A stretch of DNA of 64,000 nucleotides from Lycorma delicatula (taxonomy: Eukaryota > Arthropoda > Insecta > Hemiptera > Fulgoridae), in contig NC_134465.1 in assembly GCF_047948215.1 (NCBI RefSeq), forward strand, positions 54,137,341 through 54,201,340, in the 5' to 3' direction. Both the position numbers and the translations under genes were made by a program. The notes under the pieces were generated by a model. That model was not told the origin of the DNA and did no database searches. It saw only the letters and a program-made list of their open reading frames with translations. Numbering within the stretch: the stretch's first letter is position 1; each line of letters begins with the position of its first letter. This document shows, piece after piece, positions 45,230 to 57,514 of the stretch.

Positions 45230-46985
45230 CTGTAGGAATGGGTTTTTCCTGGGTGTACAATTAATGATCATTCTGTCATCTGACGCACACCAAATGGCAT
45301 AAATAGACAAAAAATATGAATAATAATGAAATTCTTGAATCCAAGCGCACAGTCTTAAGAAACAAAATATTTGCTAATATTGATACATTGTTACCTAAGA
45401 TATTTCGAATGTTAGCACCTTATTTAAACTTCTGACTCAATGCTGCATAACAAACACACAGTCCACAAGGATGTGGTGTACCATAAGTTGGGCTTATACT
45501 GTTAGCTGGCAGTTCCAGTGAGCATAGACAGGTGCACCGGTCTGATTCAAGAGGTTTCCATGAGTAAGTTTAATGTGCCCTATTCGAAAACTGCAAATAA
45601 TAATTTTCTCTCAACATTATTCCTGCATGAGGAGCTCCATGGTGACACAGTGTTCTTAAATAAATGAAGTTTATTGTTGACAGTAGCATTCCATTCATTT
45701 TTGACTCATCACGAACCACCCTCTTCAGAAATCAGACAACATTGTTTGAAATGACATCATTAGTGGAAGGAGGCTGCAAACAGGCGTCTTTTGCGAGTAA
45801 CTGGAGTAAATGTCAGTAATAGTGTGCAAGACACTCATGAGATCTGAACAGACAAGTACATGTTGGAATGTTGGGTTAAGTATATTAAGGCCTTGTTAAT
45901 AGCGTACATCTCCTCGTTGAAAACACTGGCCATGCTGGGAAGGCCAAACATATATGTTCTATTGCCAACCACAATAACACAACCAATAGAATTATGGTAT
46001 CTAGCGCCATCTGTATAAACTATAGCATCGGGATTCCTCATATCAATTAACATGTTGCTTGAAGGACACATCAAAGATAGCATGATTTGGTTGCACTTTC
46101 AATGCAAGCTACATAGGAGCAGATCATTTGGTTTCATCCGTTCCAAAGAAATGGCTAACCACTGTCCACTATTAGACTTACCATGGGGACTTGGAGTAGA
46201 TAGATAAATGAATGATGGACTGCATCAAGTATCTTTAGAGTGGTAGCCCGTGTGGATGAATAAGCCATGCAGCCATAATCTAAGCAGGAACGGACCAAAG
46301 CTCGGTAGAAGCACCAATTATTAGATAAAACTCTCAGCATGTTTAGTATTTTTAGAGATTTTACCTCCAGCTCCTTTAAAAGTGTTACTCAAGTTATTCA
46401 TTGGTCAAACCAAAATCCCAAAAATGTAACCCACGTGCATGGTCCTACTAGTTCACCATGTAAAAACAGTTAATGGTCAACATGTTCCCTCAAGTGTGAA
46501 AAGCAAATGCATTTCATTTTTTCTGGAGTAAATGTGAATCCAGTCATTTTACAGCACGATTCTAAATGGGTTATTGTGTTTTGGAGCAGCCTCTCGCCAA
46601 TAGTTAAAGTTCTTGACGCAACGTAAATTAAAAAATCATCTACAAATAAAGAATACATAAGAGATTTTTGCACAAACTTTGTTATAGTATTTATGGCTAC
46701 TGCAAAACAAGGCAACACTTAGGACACTTCTGTGTATTATTCCACTTTCTAGTGTAAAATTTTCAGATACTGTCTTTCCAATTCGAACTCAAAAGGGGAT
46801 TCCCTTGTATACCCCATTCATGCAGTTTATTTAGAATTCCTCTCCTCCAAGCTGTGACATACGCCTTTTGCATATCGAAAAATACAGCAACGATGCGTTG
46901 GCGAAGTAGGAAGGCATCTTAAATGACAGATTCAAGAGCTACTACATGATCGATATATGATCTACCTTGGCAGAAACCTCATTGT
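45230..46985 (-). mobile_element. I-clade-like LINE relic: reverse transcriptase and RNase H
   Basis: Reading leftwards on the - strand: GFCQGRSYIDHVVALESVI (about 46970), VAVFFDMQKAYVTAWRRGIL (catalytic 'FFD..KAYD' region), and SLFVDDFLIYVASRTL at 46660 (intact F-V-D-D box). Next are FTFTPEKMKCICFSHLR, FYRALVRSCLDYGCMAYSS, and the RNase H domain AIVYTDGARYHNSIGCVIVV (46030) with FNEEMYAINKALIYL. A C-terminal Cys/His-rich end CGLCVC occurs near 45450. A downstream RNase H domain is typical of I/Jockey-superfamily elements. Several stops; 5' truncated. In the intron between the 47956 and 44418 exons, same strand as the gene. Confidence 0.82.
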
Positions 46986-47955
46986 TCATGAAAAATGCTT
47001 AGAAATACAAAATCATGATGCAAAGTCAAATTAAACATATATATTGAAATCAAAACTACCATTTATAAAAATGAAAGGGATCAGATAAATGGGAATAAGT
47101 AAATATGGTTGGTGTTCCAGTATAAGTTTCCAAATGTAAATTATTTTCCAAAAACTAGATGATCCTTTTCTAGAACCTGAGATCTATCTGTTGAGTATCA
47201 TAACAGTACTTATCATAGGCAATCTGACAAAACAGATTGCTTCTGCAAATAGCCTAGGCATGATAAAGAGCAATGTGTTCCATGCTGGGCACAGGAGGGA
47301 TAATAAAAAATAAATTTAAAGTTTCTGAAATATCAAAGAACCAACTTATCCAATTTTCTGAGATTGTACAACCCTGGAGATCCCCACCTTAATATATTAA
47401 AAAAAAAAAAACACAAATTTCCTTTAAGTCTGATGTCAATTGATTGAATTATGCTTTTAACTATCAAACGTCTTAATTAAAAAACAAAAGAATCAAGCCA
47501 TCCTATCCATTTCTGGTAAAATGGAAAACATTAGAACAATGTCACCAAAACTTAAATTTTCCAGAAATAGATAAGTTTGTGTGTAAATTTGGTAACACTG
47601 ATTTCATCACTTCTGGTCTAAGATCATCAAAAAACCCGACAACAAAGACCGTGTGAAATATATCTCCTTTTTTATGGTCCTTTTGAATCAGATAATAAAA
47701 GTATTTATTTATTTTTTTTTTTAATAATATTCACATATTCTGTTTTATTACGAATTTAAAAAATAAAAATAAAAAAGTAATTTTGTATAGGTAAATTTAA
47801 TTGGATATTGTATTACAATGCTAAGAGAGATGAAAACCAAATAAAATTACAATTTAGAATTCAGTAACATCATCTTTAATGTATTTAAACATAACTGCTT
47901 GAAGTATGTTTCAACAACAAAAATAATAACAGTAACAAATTTAGGAAATACTTAC

Positions 47956-48089
47956 GTTTCTTCTTTCTGTCACCATACATCATTGAATGCAGATGTCTTT
48001 CTAGTTGTTTGTTATAATTATCTTCACCAATTTTTGCTTTTAATCCAGACAATCTTGAATTGTGGGATGGAGGACGAAGAATTCTTTCC
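47956..48089 (-). CDS. Internal exon of the same unidentified - strand gene
   Basis: Minus-strand acceptor AG at 48091-48090 (tttttaaag), donor GT at 47955-47954 (AAAC|GTAAGT). Length 134; it needs two bases from an upstream exon and ends with one base of an Arg codon. Product RERILRPPSHNSRLSGLKAK, IGEDNYNKQLERHLHSMMYG, DRKKK. The composition (no stops, charged helix, basic end) looks like a real conserved exon. Upstream exons were not found in the rest of the window. The intron to the next exon (44419-47955) contains an I-like LINE. Confidence 0.72.
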
Positions 48090-48908
48090 CTTTAAAAAGT
48101 TAATAAATACAAAAATAAATATATACGAATAAAACTTGACAGCAATAATAACAATTTGGGGGCGCAAGTTAGAAACGTTCTTGTGCAGAACTGTACAAGA
48201 ATTTTTTTTGTTCTTTGTGAAAGGTTAAATGCAGATTCTGTTTTTTTTTTGCTGTACAGACTTTATCAGTAACACTTACTATAATCAGTTAATTTTTTTG
48301 TAAGTTAATTTTGAGATTCTTATTTGTATCACCTGGACTTCTATTCTTCAAAGGCATGGAAGTTCTGGAATATTTCTATAAAACCGCTTACAAATTCTTT
48401 TGATGCCACTTCACTAACACCTGGCAACAGCTGTATGTAACTGATGTGAGTACTTTTAAGGATTTGTCTGTATATGTGTGAAACTTAAACATTAATCTCT
48501 CAACAAAAAATTGATCATCTTTTTCACTTGACAACACTAACCAATAGATTTCTTTAACTGTAGTAGATAAATCATTTAGATTGTTCAATAAATTTTTACA
48601 TGTATCCATGTACCAATATTTCTTTTCAATGACTTATCGCTCATTTACGCAGTTAGAACACTAACAAACAGGTTTTTCTTGGCAGATAAATCTTTCTGTG
48701 TTACTTAGTTAATGTCAAAAGTGACATTGCGGCTGCCAATATAAAGATATAGAATTTTAATGGCATTAAAGTTCAAATGCGGGTGGTGAAAAGTCGTAGC
48801 TTTCAAGTCTGTTTCTCTATGCAAGTTCATCAAACAAATAGAATTTTGAACTTTCTTTGTTTTTTCTCCTTAAATGGTATAATTGAGATTTTAGTAAATA
48901 TATTATAT

Positions 48909-48951
<43 letters not shown>

Positions 48952-50516
48952 TTATATACTTTCAACTAAATTTTATAATCTACTAATTTAAATAAAGAAA
49001 AAAACGAAGGGTTTTAAGAATCAGAAGAGCAGACCTAGATGTACACAGTTGTAAATTTATCTGCCAACTTGCTGTAGTAATTTTCACAGGAGTGCAAACT
49101 TCAGATTTTTCCGCTCTGCAACTGCAGCAATAATGGAATTAGTATTTGAGACACTGAAATAATATTTCATAGAGTATATTGATATTTGTGTTGATATATT
49201 AAAAGAATTACTAATATGAAACTTTTATTCTGATAGGTTTATAATAAAAATAAAAGATGTAATATTAAGAATAGGTAGATAAAAAAAGGAACTCCCAACA
49301 TTTGCCTGGATGGATCAATGGAAACTATGATAAAACTTTGGACCAGACCATCACAAAATACACAATGAATTATAAAATAAAAAAAAATAGATGTAATTAA
49401 AATCTATATTAATTATTTAAAATATAAACACGCATAAATAATTTTAAGGTAAATAAATACATGAAGATACTAGATATTAAAAATAATTACAAAATAATTC
49501 CAAACTAAGAAAGCATTAATGAAAATTATTCAAGTAGTATTTATATTTAAGTTAAACAGGAGTAGAAAATTCAGGATTCTTTAATTAATATTATAAAAAA
49601 TTCATCATCAAATTAATATTTTTTCTGTGAAAGAACATATTTTAATTATATTTTAAATAAATTGCTAGGAAACTTGTTTAAAGGGCTTAATAGTTTATTA
49701 AACTTGCTAAAAATATCCAGTGGAAGGGTATATCAAAAAATAATTATAGAAAAAAGAGAGAAAAGTTGTTGAAAAAATTACCAGTTTAGAATATTTCTAC
49801 AGCTCAAAAATATTTGTTGATGCAGTTTTCCCCAATGATAACAACTTCGAAAATTTGAATAAACAATTCTGGTTTACTTTATATAAAAATCATATTAGGA
49901 AATGAAAAACTTGCAACATTACACAAATATTTGGTTGAAACATTTTAGTTTTGTGACATGTTTCACAGCACGTGTTGTCACAATTACTACTACACTGAGG
50001 TAACATATTAACACAACACATGATCATTGTAAAATTAAATAACTTATCTTCCAGATTACATTTTGGAAGAAACTTATAACTGGATCATGGGAAAAACTAC
50101 CTCTAAAAATAACTAACAAAGAACCATCAAAATCAATATATTTGGTAAAAAGGGAAGCTGTGTGTGTGGGCACGCGCGTATACACATATCAGAGGAATTA
50201 GGAACCCCCTAGGTTTTTGAAGTTGTTCAATATTACTGATGTAAGCAAAATTAAAAATTTTTCAAATTAAATTATATGAAATTATTAGTTTACAACATAC
50301 ATTTAAACTGATTAGTTACTTACATCATTTGATCTTTCTTATAGAAATTTTAAATTATAAATGATTTATTTATGTAAATGTTTTAATTTCCAGAATTGGT
50401 TTCCACAGTGATGTGTTATTTTTATTTTTCTTATTCACTCAATATAAAATACATAGTTATTTATTTTATAAGATTAGTACTAAAATGGTAGGCATAAGAT
50501 AGTAGGCTGCTAACTC
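48090..50516. other. Unassigned sequence upstream of the 48089 exon
   Basis: AT-rich. A 73-codon - strand frame (48609-48388) has plausible protein composition but no family, splice partner or TIR. No upstream exon of the - strand gene was identified. Confidence 0.45.
48911..48948. repeat. (TA)n microsatellite
   Basis: About 19 uninterrupted TA units. Confidence 0.97.
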
Positions 50517-50590
50517 AGTGATTCCCAAACTGTGCGCCGCGACGCCCCGGGCAGCCGCGGCCCGTTCCCAGGAGCGCCGCAAAATATTGT
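50517..50590. mobile_element. Possible hAT terminus, GC-rich
   Basis: cagtgattcccaaactgtgc starts like a hAT end (CAGTG.TTCCCAAA); the following 50 bases (gccgcgacgccccgggcagc onward) are about 80% G+C in an AT-rich setting. No matching right end was found, so it may be cut by the LINE insertion at 50637. Confidence 0.45.
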
Positions 50591-50636
50591 AAAAGCTTCA
50601 TAATTAATTAAACCAAGACATTTACATTTGGCCTTT

Positions 50637-51818
50637 CTTTTTTGTCTTCAGTCATTTGACTGGTTTGATGCAGCTCTCCAAGATTCCCCATCTAGTGCTA
50701 GTCGTTTCATTTCAGTATACCCTCTACATCCTACATCCCTAACAATTTGTTTTACATTCCAGGACTACCCAGGATGCCTTAGTATGTGGCCTATAAGTCT
50801 GTCTCTTCTTTTAACTATATTTTTCCAAATGCATCTTTCTTCATCTATTTGCCGCAATACCTCTTCATTTGTCACTTTATCCACCCATCTGATTTTTAAC
50901 ATTCTCCTATAGCACCACATTTCAAAAGCTTCTAATCTTTTCTTCTCAGGTACTCCGATCGTCCAAGTTTCACTTCCATATAAAGCGACGTTCCAAACAT
51001 ATACTTTCAAAAATAGTTTCCTGACTTTTAAATTAATTTTTGATGTAAACAAATTATATTTCTGACTCAAAGCTCGTTTCGCCTCTTCTATTCGGTATTT
51101 TATATCGCTCCTGTTTCGTCCATCTTTAGTAATTCTACTTCCTAAATAACAAAATTCTTCTACCTGCTTAATCTTTTCTCTTCCTATTTTCACTTTCAGT
51201 GGTCCATCTTCATTATTTCTACTACATTTCATTACTTTCATTTTGTTCTTGTTGTGTATGTTTTCATACAGAAGTTCTTGCATAGGACTTCATCCATGCC
51301 GTTCATTGTTTCTTCTAAATCCTTCTTCAGCTAGAATTACTATATCATCAGCAAATTGTAGTATCTTTATGTTTTCACCTTGTACCGATACTCTGAATCT
51401 AAATTGTTCATTAACATCATTAACTGCTAGTTCTATGTAAAGATTAAAAAGTAACACGGATAGGGAACTACCTTGTCGGACTCCGTTTCTTATTACGGCT
51501 TCTTTCTTATGTTCTTCAATTATTACTGTTGCTGTTTGGTTCCTGTAAATGCTAGCAATCGTTCTTCTATCTCTGTATCTGAACCCTAATTTTTTTAAAA
51601 TGCTGAACATTTTATTCCAATCTATGTTATCAAATGCCTTTTCTAGGTCTATAAATATCAAGTATGTTGGTTTGTTTTTCTTTAATCTTCCTTCTACTAT
51701 TAATCTAAGGCCTAAAATTGCTTCCCTTGTTCCTATACTTTTTTTGAAACCAAATTGGTCTTCTCCTAACACTTCTTCTAGTCTCCTCTTAATTCTTCTG
51801 TAGAGAATTCTAGTTAAG
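50637..51818 (-). mobile_element. LINE copy 3, 5' truncated
   Basis: Same family as copies 1 and 2. RT block (51772 leftwards): MLGEDQFGFKKSIGTREAIL, FIDLEKAFDNIDWNKMF, NGVRQGSSLSVLLFNLYIEL, LQFADDIVILAE. C-terminal block: EVKIGREK-type region, EEFCYLGSRITKDGRNRSDI, LYGSETWTIG, MLKIRWVDKVTNEEVLRQID. The A tail is a short T run at 50637-50645. A deletion of about 60 bp removes the RPRLEY region near 50757. It shares the 5-bp insertion and the exact 5' break with copy 2. Confidence 0.88.
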
Positions 51819-51955
51819 ATTTTTTATGTATGGCTATTTTATTATATACAACTTAAAACTACAGCTTTTAACTACTTTTCAACATAGTCGTCATTTACAT
51901 TCAAGCACTTGTCTAGTGTTTCACTAATTTATAAATACCTTCTTCATCAGGGCTA
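51819..51955 (-). mobile_element. Mariner 3'-end fragment
   Basis: Minus strand: DEEGIYKLVK, then (frame shift) a 'KCLNVNDDYVEK-stop' C-terminus, comparable to YEKCVNQSGDYVEK of the mariner at 33402-34707. LINE copy 3 abuts its 3' side. Confidence 0.6.
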
Positions 51956-51964
51956 GTAACAGGA

Positions 51965-51979
51965 GGGGGGGGGGGGGGG
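51965..51979. repeat. 15-bp G homopolymer
   Basis: Uninterrupted G15 followed by ttggcaactgg. Such runs are prone to sequencing length error. Confidence 0.95.
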
Positions 51980-53520
51980 TTGGCAACTGGAAGCGTCACA
52001 AGGCGGGTGTCTTCCCCTTCCAGGTTGGGATGCTCACACGACACAGCTGGAAGCGCACCAACGATTCAGAGAATACGTCGATGTGTCAATGGTGACGTCA
52101 CTAACACTACTACTAGTGCGTATCAATAAAGCCTAGTAACTTTTTTTAGACTTTCAAAACTATTAAAAAATCAATAAAATGTTTTAATTTTTAATCTGCA
52201 TCATACTAGTTACATTTTATCATTAAGAACTCCTTAATACCCTTACAGGGTTTTAATTAACAACTTGACCTGGCCTGATAATCGAGGGATGTAGAAAAAG
52301 GTACATAAATAAGGATGGGGCTGATTAAAATATCTGTAAACTTCTGAAATACCAAATTAATTGATAAATCTTGTCATAATGCAAAGAAAGAGATAGATAG
52401 ATTACCACTTTATCGTTGATCAGCTAATTGGTAAGGCAATAAAAAGGTAATTGGTAAGGCAATAAAAAGAATTGTTAAAAAATCTATATTGCAATAGAAT
52501 ACTTTATTAAACAAAGAAACAAGTAAGTTGAACAAAAGAAAATTAGTTTTACTGTACACGGTAAACCCTTTTTTTCTAATGTATTTTACTTTTCAATCTA
52601 TGTTAAAAAATAACTCTAAACTGTCCTATGTACAATTTGACTTATCAAAATCACATAATATATTATTTAACTTTAAATCAGTACTTCTAAAAAAAATACA
52701 TTTAAAATTATATTATTATTAAAGTAATATTGTTAACAAAAACAAGAAAATAAATAACTTTCAACTTGTTACTACAACAATAACAGATATTTAATATGAT
52801 AGCTGAAATCATTGGTGTTGCATCTTTGTTAACAGTTATAACACTAAGGTCCAATTTTTTTAAATTTTAACACAGAATTAAATGTTTTTATTTACAAACA
52901 GCAAATATTTCATTAAAAAAAAAAACAATTAAAATTTTTTTACGTTTTAGAAGATTATGAGCAGCTGATAAACAAATAAATTATCTTTCCAGCTTTCTGT
53001 GATTCAAGCAACATACTACTCTAGACTACATAAACATTTTATTCATGTCACAACATAATTGATAATCTTTTTAAATAATGCAGGCAGTATTATTATACAG
53101 AGTCAATTTACACAATATCATATATGTTCACTGTTTATATAATTACTTTGTTCCTAACAACTGTGTATTCATACATCAACCATCCAAAAAACAAAAAAAT
53201 TACTAAAGTGGTTTAACCACTTTGAAAAGCATTGGTACAATTTTAAAATAATTATATTTTTGTTTAAATATTTCTTAACACTGTAATTCACAAACAAATT
53301 TCTTTAAAAAAAAATTCTAACAAAAAATAATGGTTAATTTTATTTAATTAGTTATGAAATTTAAAAAGAAATACCTTAATTATTCATTATTGTTGTTTCT
53401 TTTCAATAAAATTAAATGTTTGGGATTTATATTTGCATTTTATCTATTTTTTTAATAGTTTTATTTATAGTCGTATCAACAATTAAAGTAGTTAGCGACT
53501 CAGTGTAATGTAACTCTACC
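51980..53520. other. Unassigned sequence, first 150 bp GC-rich
   Basis: 51980-52130 is noticeably more G+C-rich (ggaagcgtcacaaggcgggt, aatggtgacgtcactaacac) and may be part of a transposon. The rest is AT-rich with no feature apart from the 22-bp duplication. Confidence 0.4.
52425..52472. repeat. Tandem duplication, 22-23 bp
   Basis: taattggtaaggcaataaaa-ag occurs twice in succession. Confidence 0.9.
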
Positions 53521-53731
53521 GGTAAATGTGTAGTCTTGACAAACTCTGGCCGACCATTCCTGAGAAGTGTGGTTAATTGAAATCCAACCACCAAACAACA
53601 CCGGTATCCACAATCTAGTATTCAAATCCGAATAAAAGCAACTACTTTATTAGGATTTGAAACTGAGAATGTTGACTTGGAAATCAGCTGATTTTCGACA
53701 ACGCATTTAACACTAGACCAAACCCATGGGG
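53521..53731 (-). repeat. SINE S1 family copy
   Basis: gaagtgtggttaattgaaat, caccggtatccacaatctag, tggaaatcagctgatttt, cactagaccaaacccatggg. Head present, tail lost. Confidence 0.82.
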
Positions 53732-54419
53732 TTTTTCTCATGCTGATTATAATATTAAGAAAAAATAAAATAAAAAAATTAATAGACACCCAATTTTTTA
53801 TGTTATTTGCATAAATTCAAGTGAAGAAGATCATTCATTTATTGCAAATAAACAAATTATCTTAACTATAAAATACCTTTTTTTTTTAATAGATTAAAGA
53901 TCATTTTTAAACATAGCGCTAAAATTATATTTTTTTAAAAAATGTTTAGTTAATTAATTAATATATATTATTTAACTTAAAATAAATAAAAATAAAATAG
54001 TGAGATCTAATCTAGTATTGTTTCTTCTATTATCTAAACAATTTTTTTCTTTGCTAATCATATTTATTTGAAAAAAAAAATAGCATTTAGTTTATAAGAG
54101 CTTTATGAGAAAACTGGAAAATACAGATGAAATTTTGAGTGGTGTAGTGGTACTTGTCTCTTCATCAGTGAATATATTTCTAAATTTAATAAGCGAATTA
54201 TATAGTAATGAAAATTAAAAGTGAATATGCCATCGGGTTATTTCAAGAGATAAAAATAAATAAAAGAGGTTTTGATTTTTATATAATTGTGTCGTGAATT
54301 GAATCTGGAGATTTTTTCCGTTTGAGTGAGACCATTACAGTTTTACTTGGTTCACAAAATGCAAATTACAAATATTGTTGTTTTAAGTGTATTATTGGAT
54401 ATAAAAACTTGATATAATC

Positions 54420-54835
54420 AATATAAATCAGTTTAATTTCTACAGTGAAGTGTTTTATTGGTAACATTTGACCAAATAGTACTGTTTTAATAGATGAGAC
54501 CCATATTAGAAAAGAGAATATAATTTTTGGAAGATTTCTGTTGAATTAAAAATACCAAACATGGGGCTCTTTGTTGGGACTAACAGGAATACAAAAAAAA
54601 ATTTGTAATGCCAATGATAAAATGAAACACCAAAACACAAATGCCATTAAAAAGTGAATTTATTAAGCCTGAAACTATGATAATTTTGGACAAATGGAGA
54701 GCAAATTCAAAATTCAATGGTAATATGTATATGAATCTAGGAGTAGACCTTAAATTGCAATTTGTTGATCCATTCAATCCAAATATAAATAATCAAAATG
54801 TTGTGGGTTTTATTTTAAAAAAATCCAAATAAGGA
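54420..54835 (+). pseudogene. Merlin / IS1595-like (ISXO2) DDE transposase relic
   Basis: The + strand pieces follow the ISXO2-like DDE domain. 'IDETHIRKENIIFGRF' (54492-54540) matches the 'EIDE..F.KRK...GR' first acidic motif; the next frame gives TWGSLLG ('WVFGG'). Then 54641-54832 gives MPLKSEFIKPETMIILDKWR (second Asp: 'LI..I.PGSTI.SD.WRAY') and LQFVDPFNPNINNQNVVGF ('FV.P..GAHTQ.VE', third acidic motif changed from VE to VV). Two or three frame breaks. In animals this domain belongs to the Merlin superfamily. Termini not identified. Confidence 0.7.
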
Positions 54836-56879
54836 AAATGGAAAACTATCAAAAAATTATGAATACTATATTTCAGAATTCTTATATCATTCAAAGTACA
54901 AAAATTAAAATTGTTTCACGATTATTTGTTTTGTTTTTGCATGATATTACCCAGGTATAACTTGGATTTGGAAAAGTGCCTATAAACAATTTTTTCTTAT
55001 GAGTATATATCCTTGGAAAACATTACAATGACTTATATAAGAGGGTTTGTGTCAATAGTTTTGCTAAGTTATTAGAAATTTTTACATTTCTATTGAGTGT
55101 TCATTTCACATACTGTTTGAACTTAAGAAGTAAAAAAATAAAAATGATGTAGTTTTTGTGATCTATGTCATTTTTCACTGTTCTAATAAATTACTGAATA
55201 CAAAAACATTTTACTGCTTGTAATCTTACAGAGAAAATTTAGGAGATATAAAATCATGAAGAAAAAGATTTGCTTTCATATTTACATCAAATGTATTTAA
55301 CAGAATCAACTATGTATTATCAATATCTAAGTAGATTAATTTTTTGTTTTGTTTAATATTTGAAAAGCTTGTTTGTATAGGTTTTATTTGTATGAACAAA
55401 AACTTGAATACATAAGAAAGATAAAAATCAAGCAAGGCTGAGATGCAGTTTATTATGTAAATTGGGAACTACATTTATGAAAGGTAATTAATTAGCTACT
55501 GAAATATTTAAATCGCATTTTGTTATCTAATAGTTAGACAAATTTTCAACAAAAAAATTCTCTATTTTCAGTAAAATTTAAGCATTAAATGCTGCCTCAG
55601 ATATAAAGAAATATAAATTTTATTTACAGCACAAACAAAAATTATATTACACATTACTAGTAGAAGCAGTCAACTAACTTTTGTCTGAAATGCAGTTAAT
55701 CCATTTTTGTGGAAGTTTAATAATTTCAGTTACAAGTTAATTTTGGCTCCAAAAAATTCCTTAATCCATCCAAAATAAAGCGCTGTAGTTCAGAATATAT
55801 CCCTAATCAGATAAACGTTGGTATTATTAAAGGTGCGGTCTTGAAGAAACAAAACCGAATCTTGGCTTACTCTTTGTCTAAAATAGTTAGTTATTTAAGA
55901 CTTTGAATACTAGAACATAACATCCATAAAGAAATAACTTTCGATTTTGAAGAAATGCAATTTCCAATCTCTTCAATTCAATACGTTATTTCGTGTAATT
56001 ACAGGCCATAATACAATTAAAAATTTATCTTCTCTGTAAAATAAATGAATTACAGTTGCTAAATTTTGTTCCTTGACTTCTGGTGAAAAAATATGAGGAA
56101 CCCATTTTCCACAGTTAGATTAATTTCTAACCTTTGTTGTTCAATGGTTTTTGCTGACTGAATTGAACAATTTCATCAAAGAAATTGTTAACTTTGATTT
56201 GTTATCAAAGTTAACAGACATTCAAGGTCACCAAATAAGAGATTCATTTTCCAAAAGCTTGTGCGATAAACTTGTTCTTCACAAAAATTCAAAGGAAATT
56301 CTTTAGTAATGAGATGATTTAATTTGATCGCCCATTCAAACTGATAAAAAAAATTATCTCAAATTGTGCTTTAAGTTTAAAAATTATAGATTGGTTCCTT
56401 AAATTGAGAAAAATTACATAATTTTTTTTACAATACTACTTATCAATTGCTGCCTAAAACTCACAACAGTGATTACCTGATGAAAAGAAGGAAAACTTGT
56501 TTCATTATGATTTGCAAGAGTTTAAACGTGTCTGAATTAGTCACAGAAGCACTGTTTCATGAAAGTATTTTTTAGATAAATTATTATTCTTCATATTTGA
56601 ATCCCTATAAAATCATAATAATTAAGATTTTTAATTATTAAAAATAAATTATTTCTTTATTTCAATATTTAGTAATCTTGAATTATAATAATAAACTTAA
56701 TAAGAACCTTTAAAAATTGATAGTAAACTGAAAATTTATATGAAGTCAACCCTAGGACTAATTTTTATCTTTATAATATGAGGTGGGATTGTAAAGTTTG
56801 AAGACTGGGCTTGTAATTTCAAAATAGCATACTTACGCTGTTAGTGCTATTACTGTTAGTGCTGTTACTGCTATCCAGC
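54836..56879. other. Unassigned sequence
   Basis: No gene recognised. 55700-56400 has more balanced composition than its flanks and may be a decayed transposon. A 12-bp palindrome TGTTAACTTTGA/TCAAAGTTAACA lies at 56186-56216. Confidence 0.4.
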
Positions 56880-56964
56880 ATATCATGATGGATCTCCTTC
56901 ATAGAGTTCCCATTCTGACTGGAATACCAACTCCAATGCTATTTCAATTTTTTGAAGCATTCTT

Positions 56965-57005
56965 GGAAATTTTCTTTCTTAAGGATGTTAAGAAAGAAAA
57001 TTTCC
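56965..57005. repeat. Perfect 18-bp palindrome
   Basis: GGAAATTTTCTTTCTTAA (56965-56982) and its complement at 56988-57005; loop ggatg. Lies in the 3' part of the mariner fossil. Confidence 0.95.
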
Positions 57006-57440
57006 TTTCCGTATTTGCCTGGATGTCTTCAGTTTACTCAAATCAGTTCCCTTACAACAAAAAAATTTAATTTAGGAAACACGTAGAAGTCACCAGGGTC
57101 TACATAATAGTAAGAGAGAAGTGGTTGCAAAAGCACAGGAATTTGTAATTTGACCAAAATTTCTGCAATTGAGAACCCAAAATGAGCCGATGTGTTGTCA
57201 TGGTGGAGCACCTAATTCTTGTCTTGCCAAAGTGGGGGGCGTTTTTTCTGCACAAATGCTGAAGGACACTTTTATAAAATTCTTGGTTGACTGTCTGCTC
57301 CCTAGAGGCAAATTCATACCTGTAGAATCGAAGAAACCACCAGCATATTCTTCATAAAGTCAGTCGATGACCAACTTTGTCTCTTTTTTTCAATTGTAAT
57401 GAACTTGGATCCTTCCAATTAATGTGCCTTTGTTTCTGGA

Positions 57441-57514
57441 TCATACTTATAAACCCATGAATCTGGGTCATACATATAAACCCATGAATCTGGGTCATAC
57501 ATATAAACCCATGA
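57441..57514. repeat. 27-bp tandem repeat inside the mariner transposase
   Basis: Units at 57441-57467, 57468-57494 and a partial 57495-57514 (tcatacatataaacccatga). The multiple of three keeps frame and repeats the YDPDSWVYM segment around the first catalytic motif. Confidence 0.95.

Noticed and set aside
48388..48609. 73-codon - strand ORF as an upstream exon of the unidentified gene
   Set aside because: No matching acceptor/donor in the needed phase was seen and the ORF ends in a stop before any donor.
48911..48948. TA array as an origin or regulatory element
   Set aside because: Plain dinucleotide microsatellite, like those at 22411 and 26053.
51965..51979. G15 run as a quadruplex signal
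   Set aside because: A single homopolymer, not spaced G-tracts; length is also error-prone.
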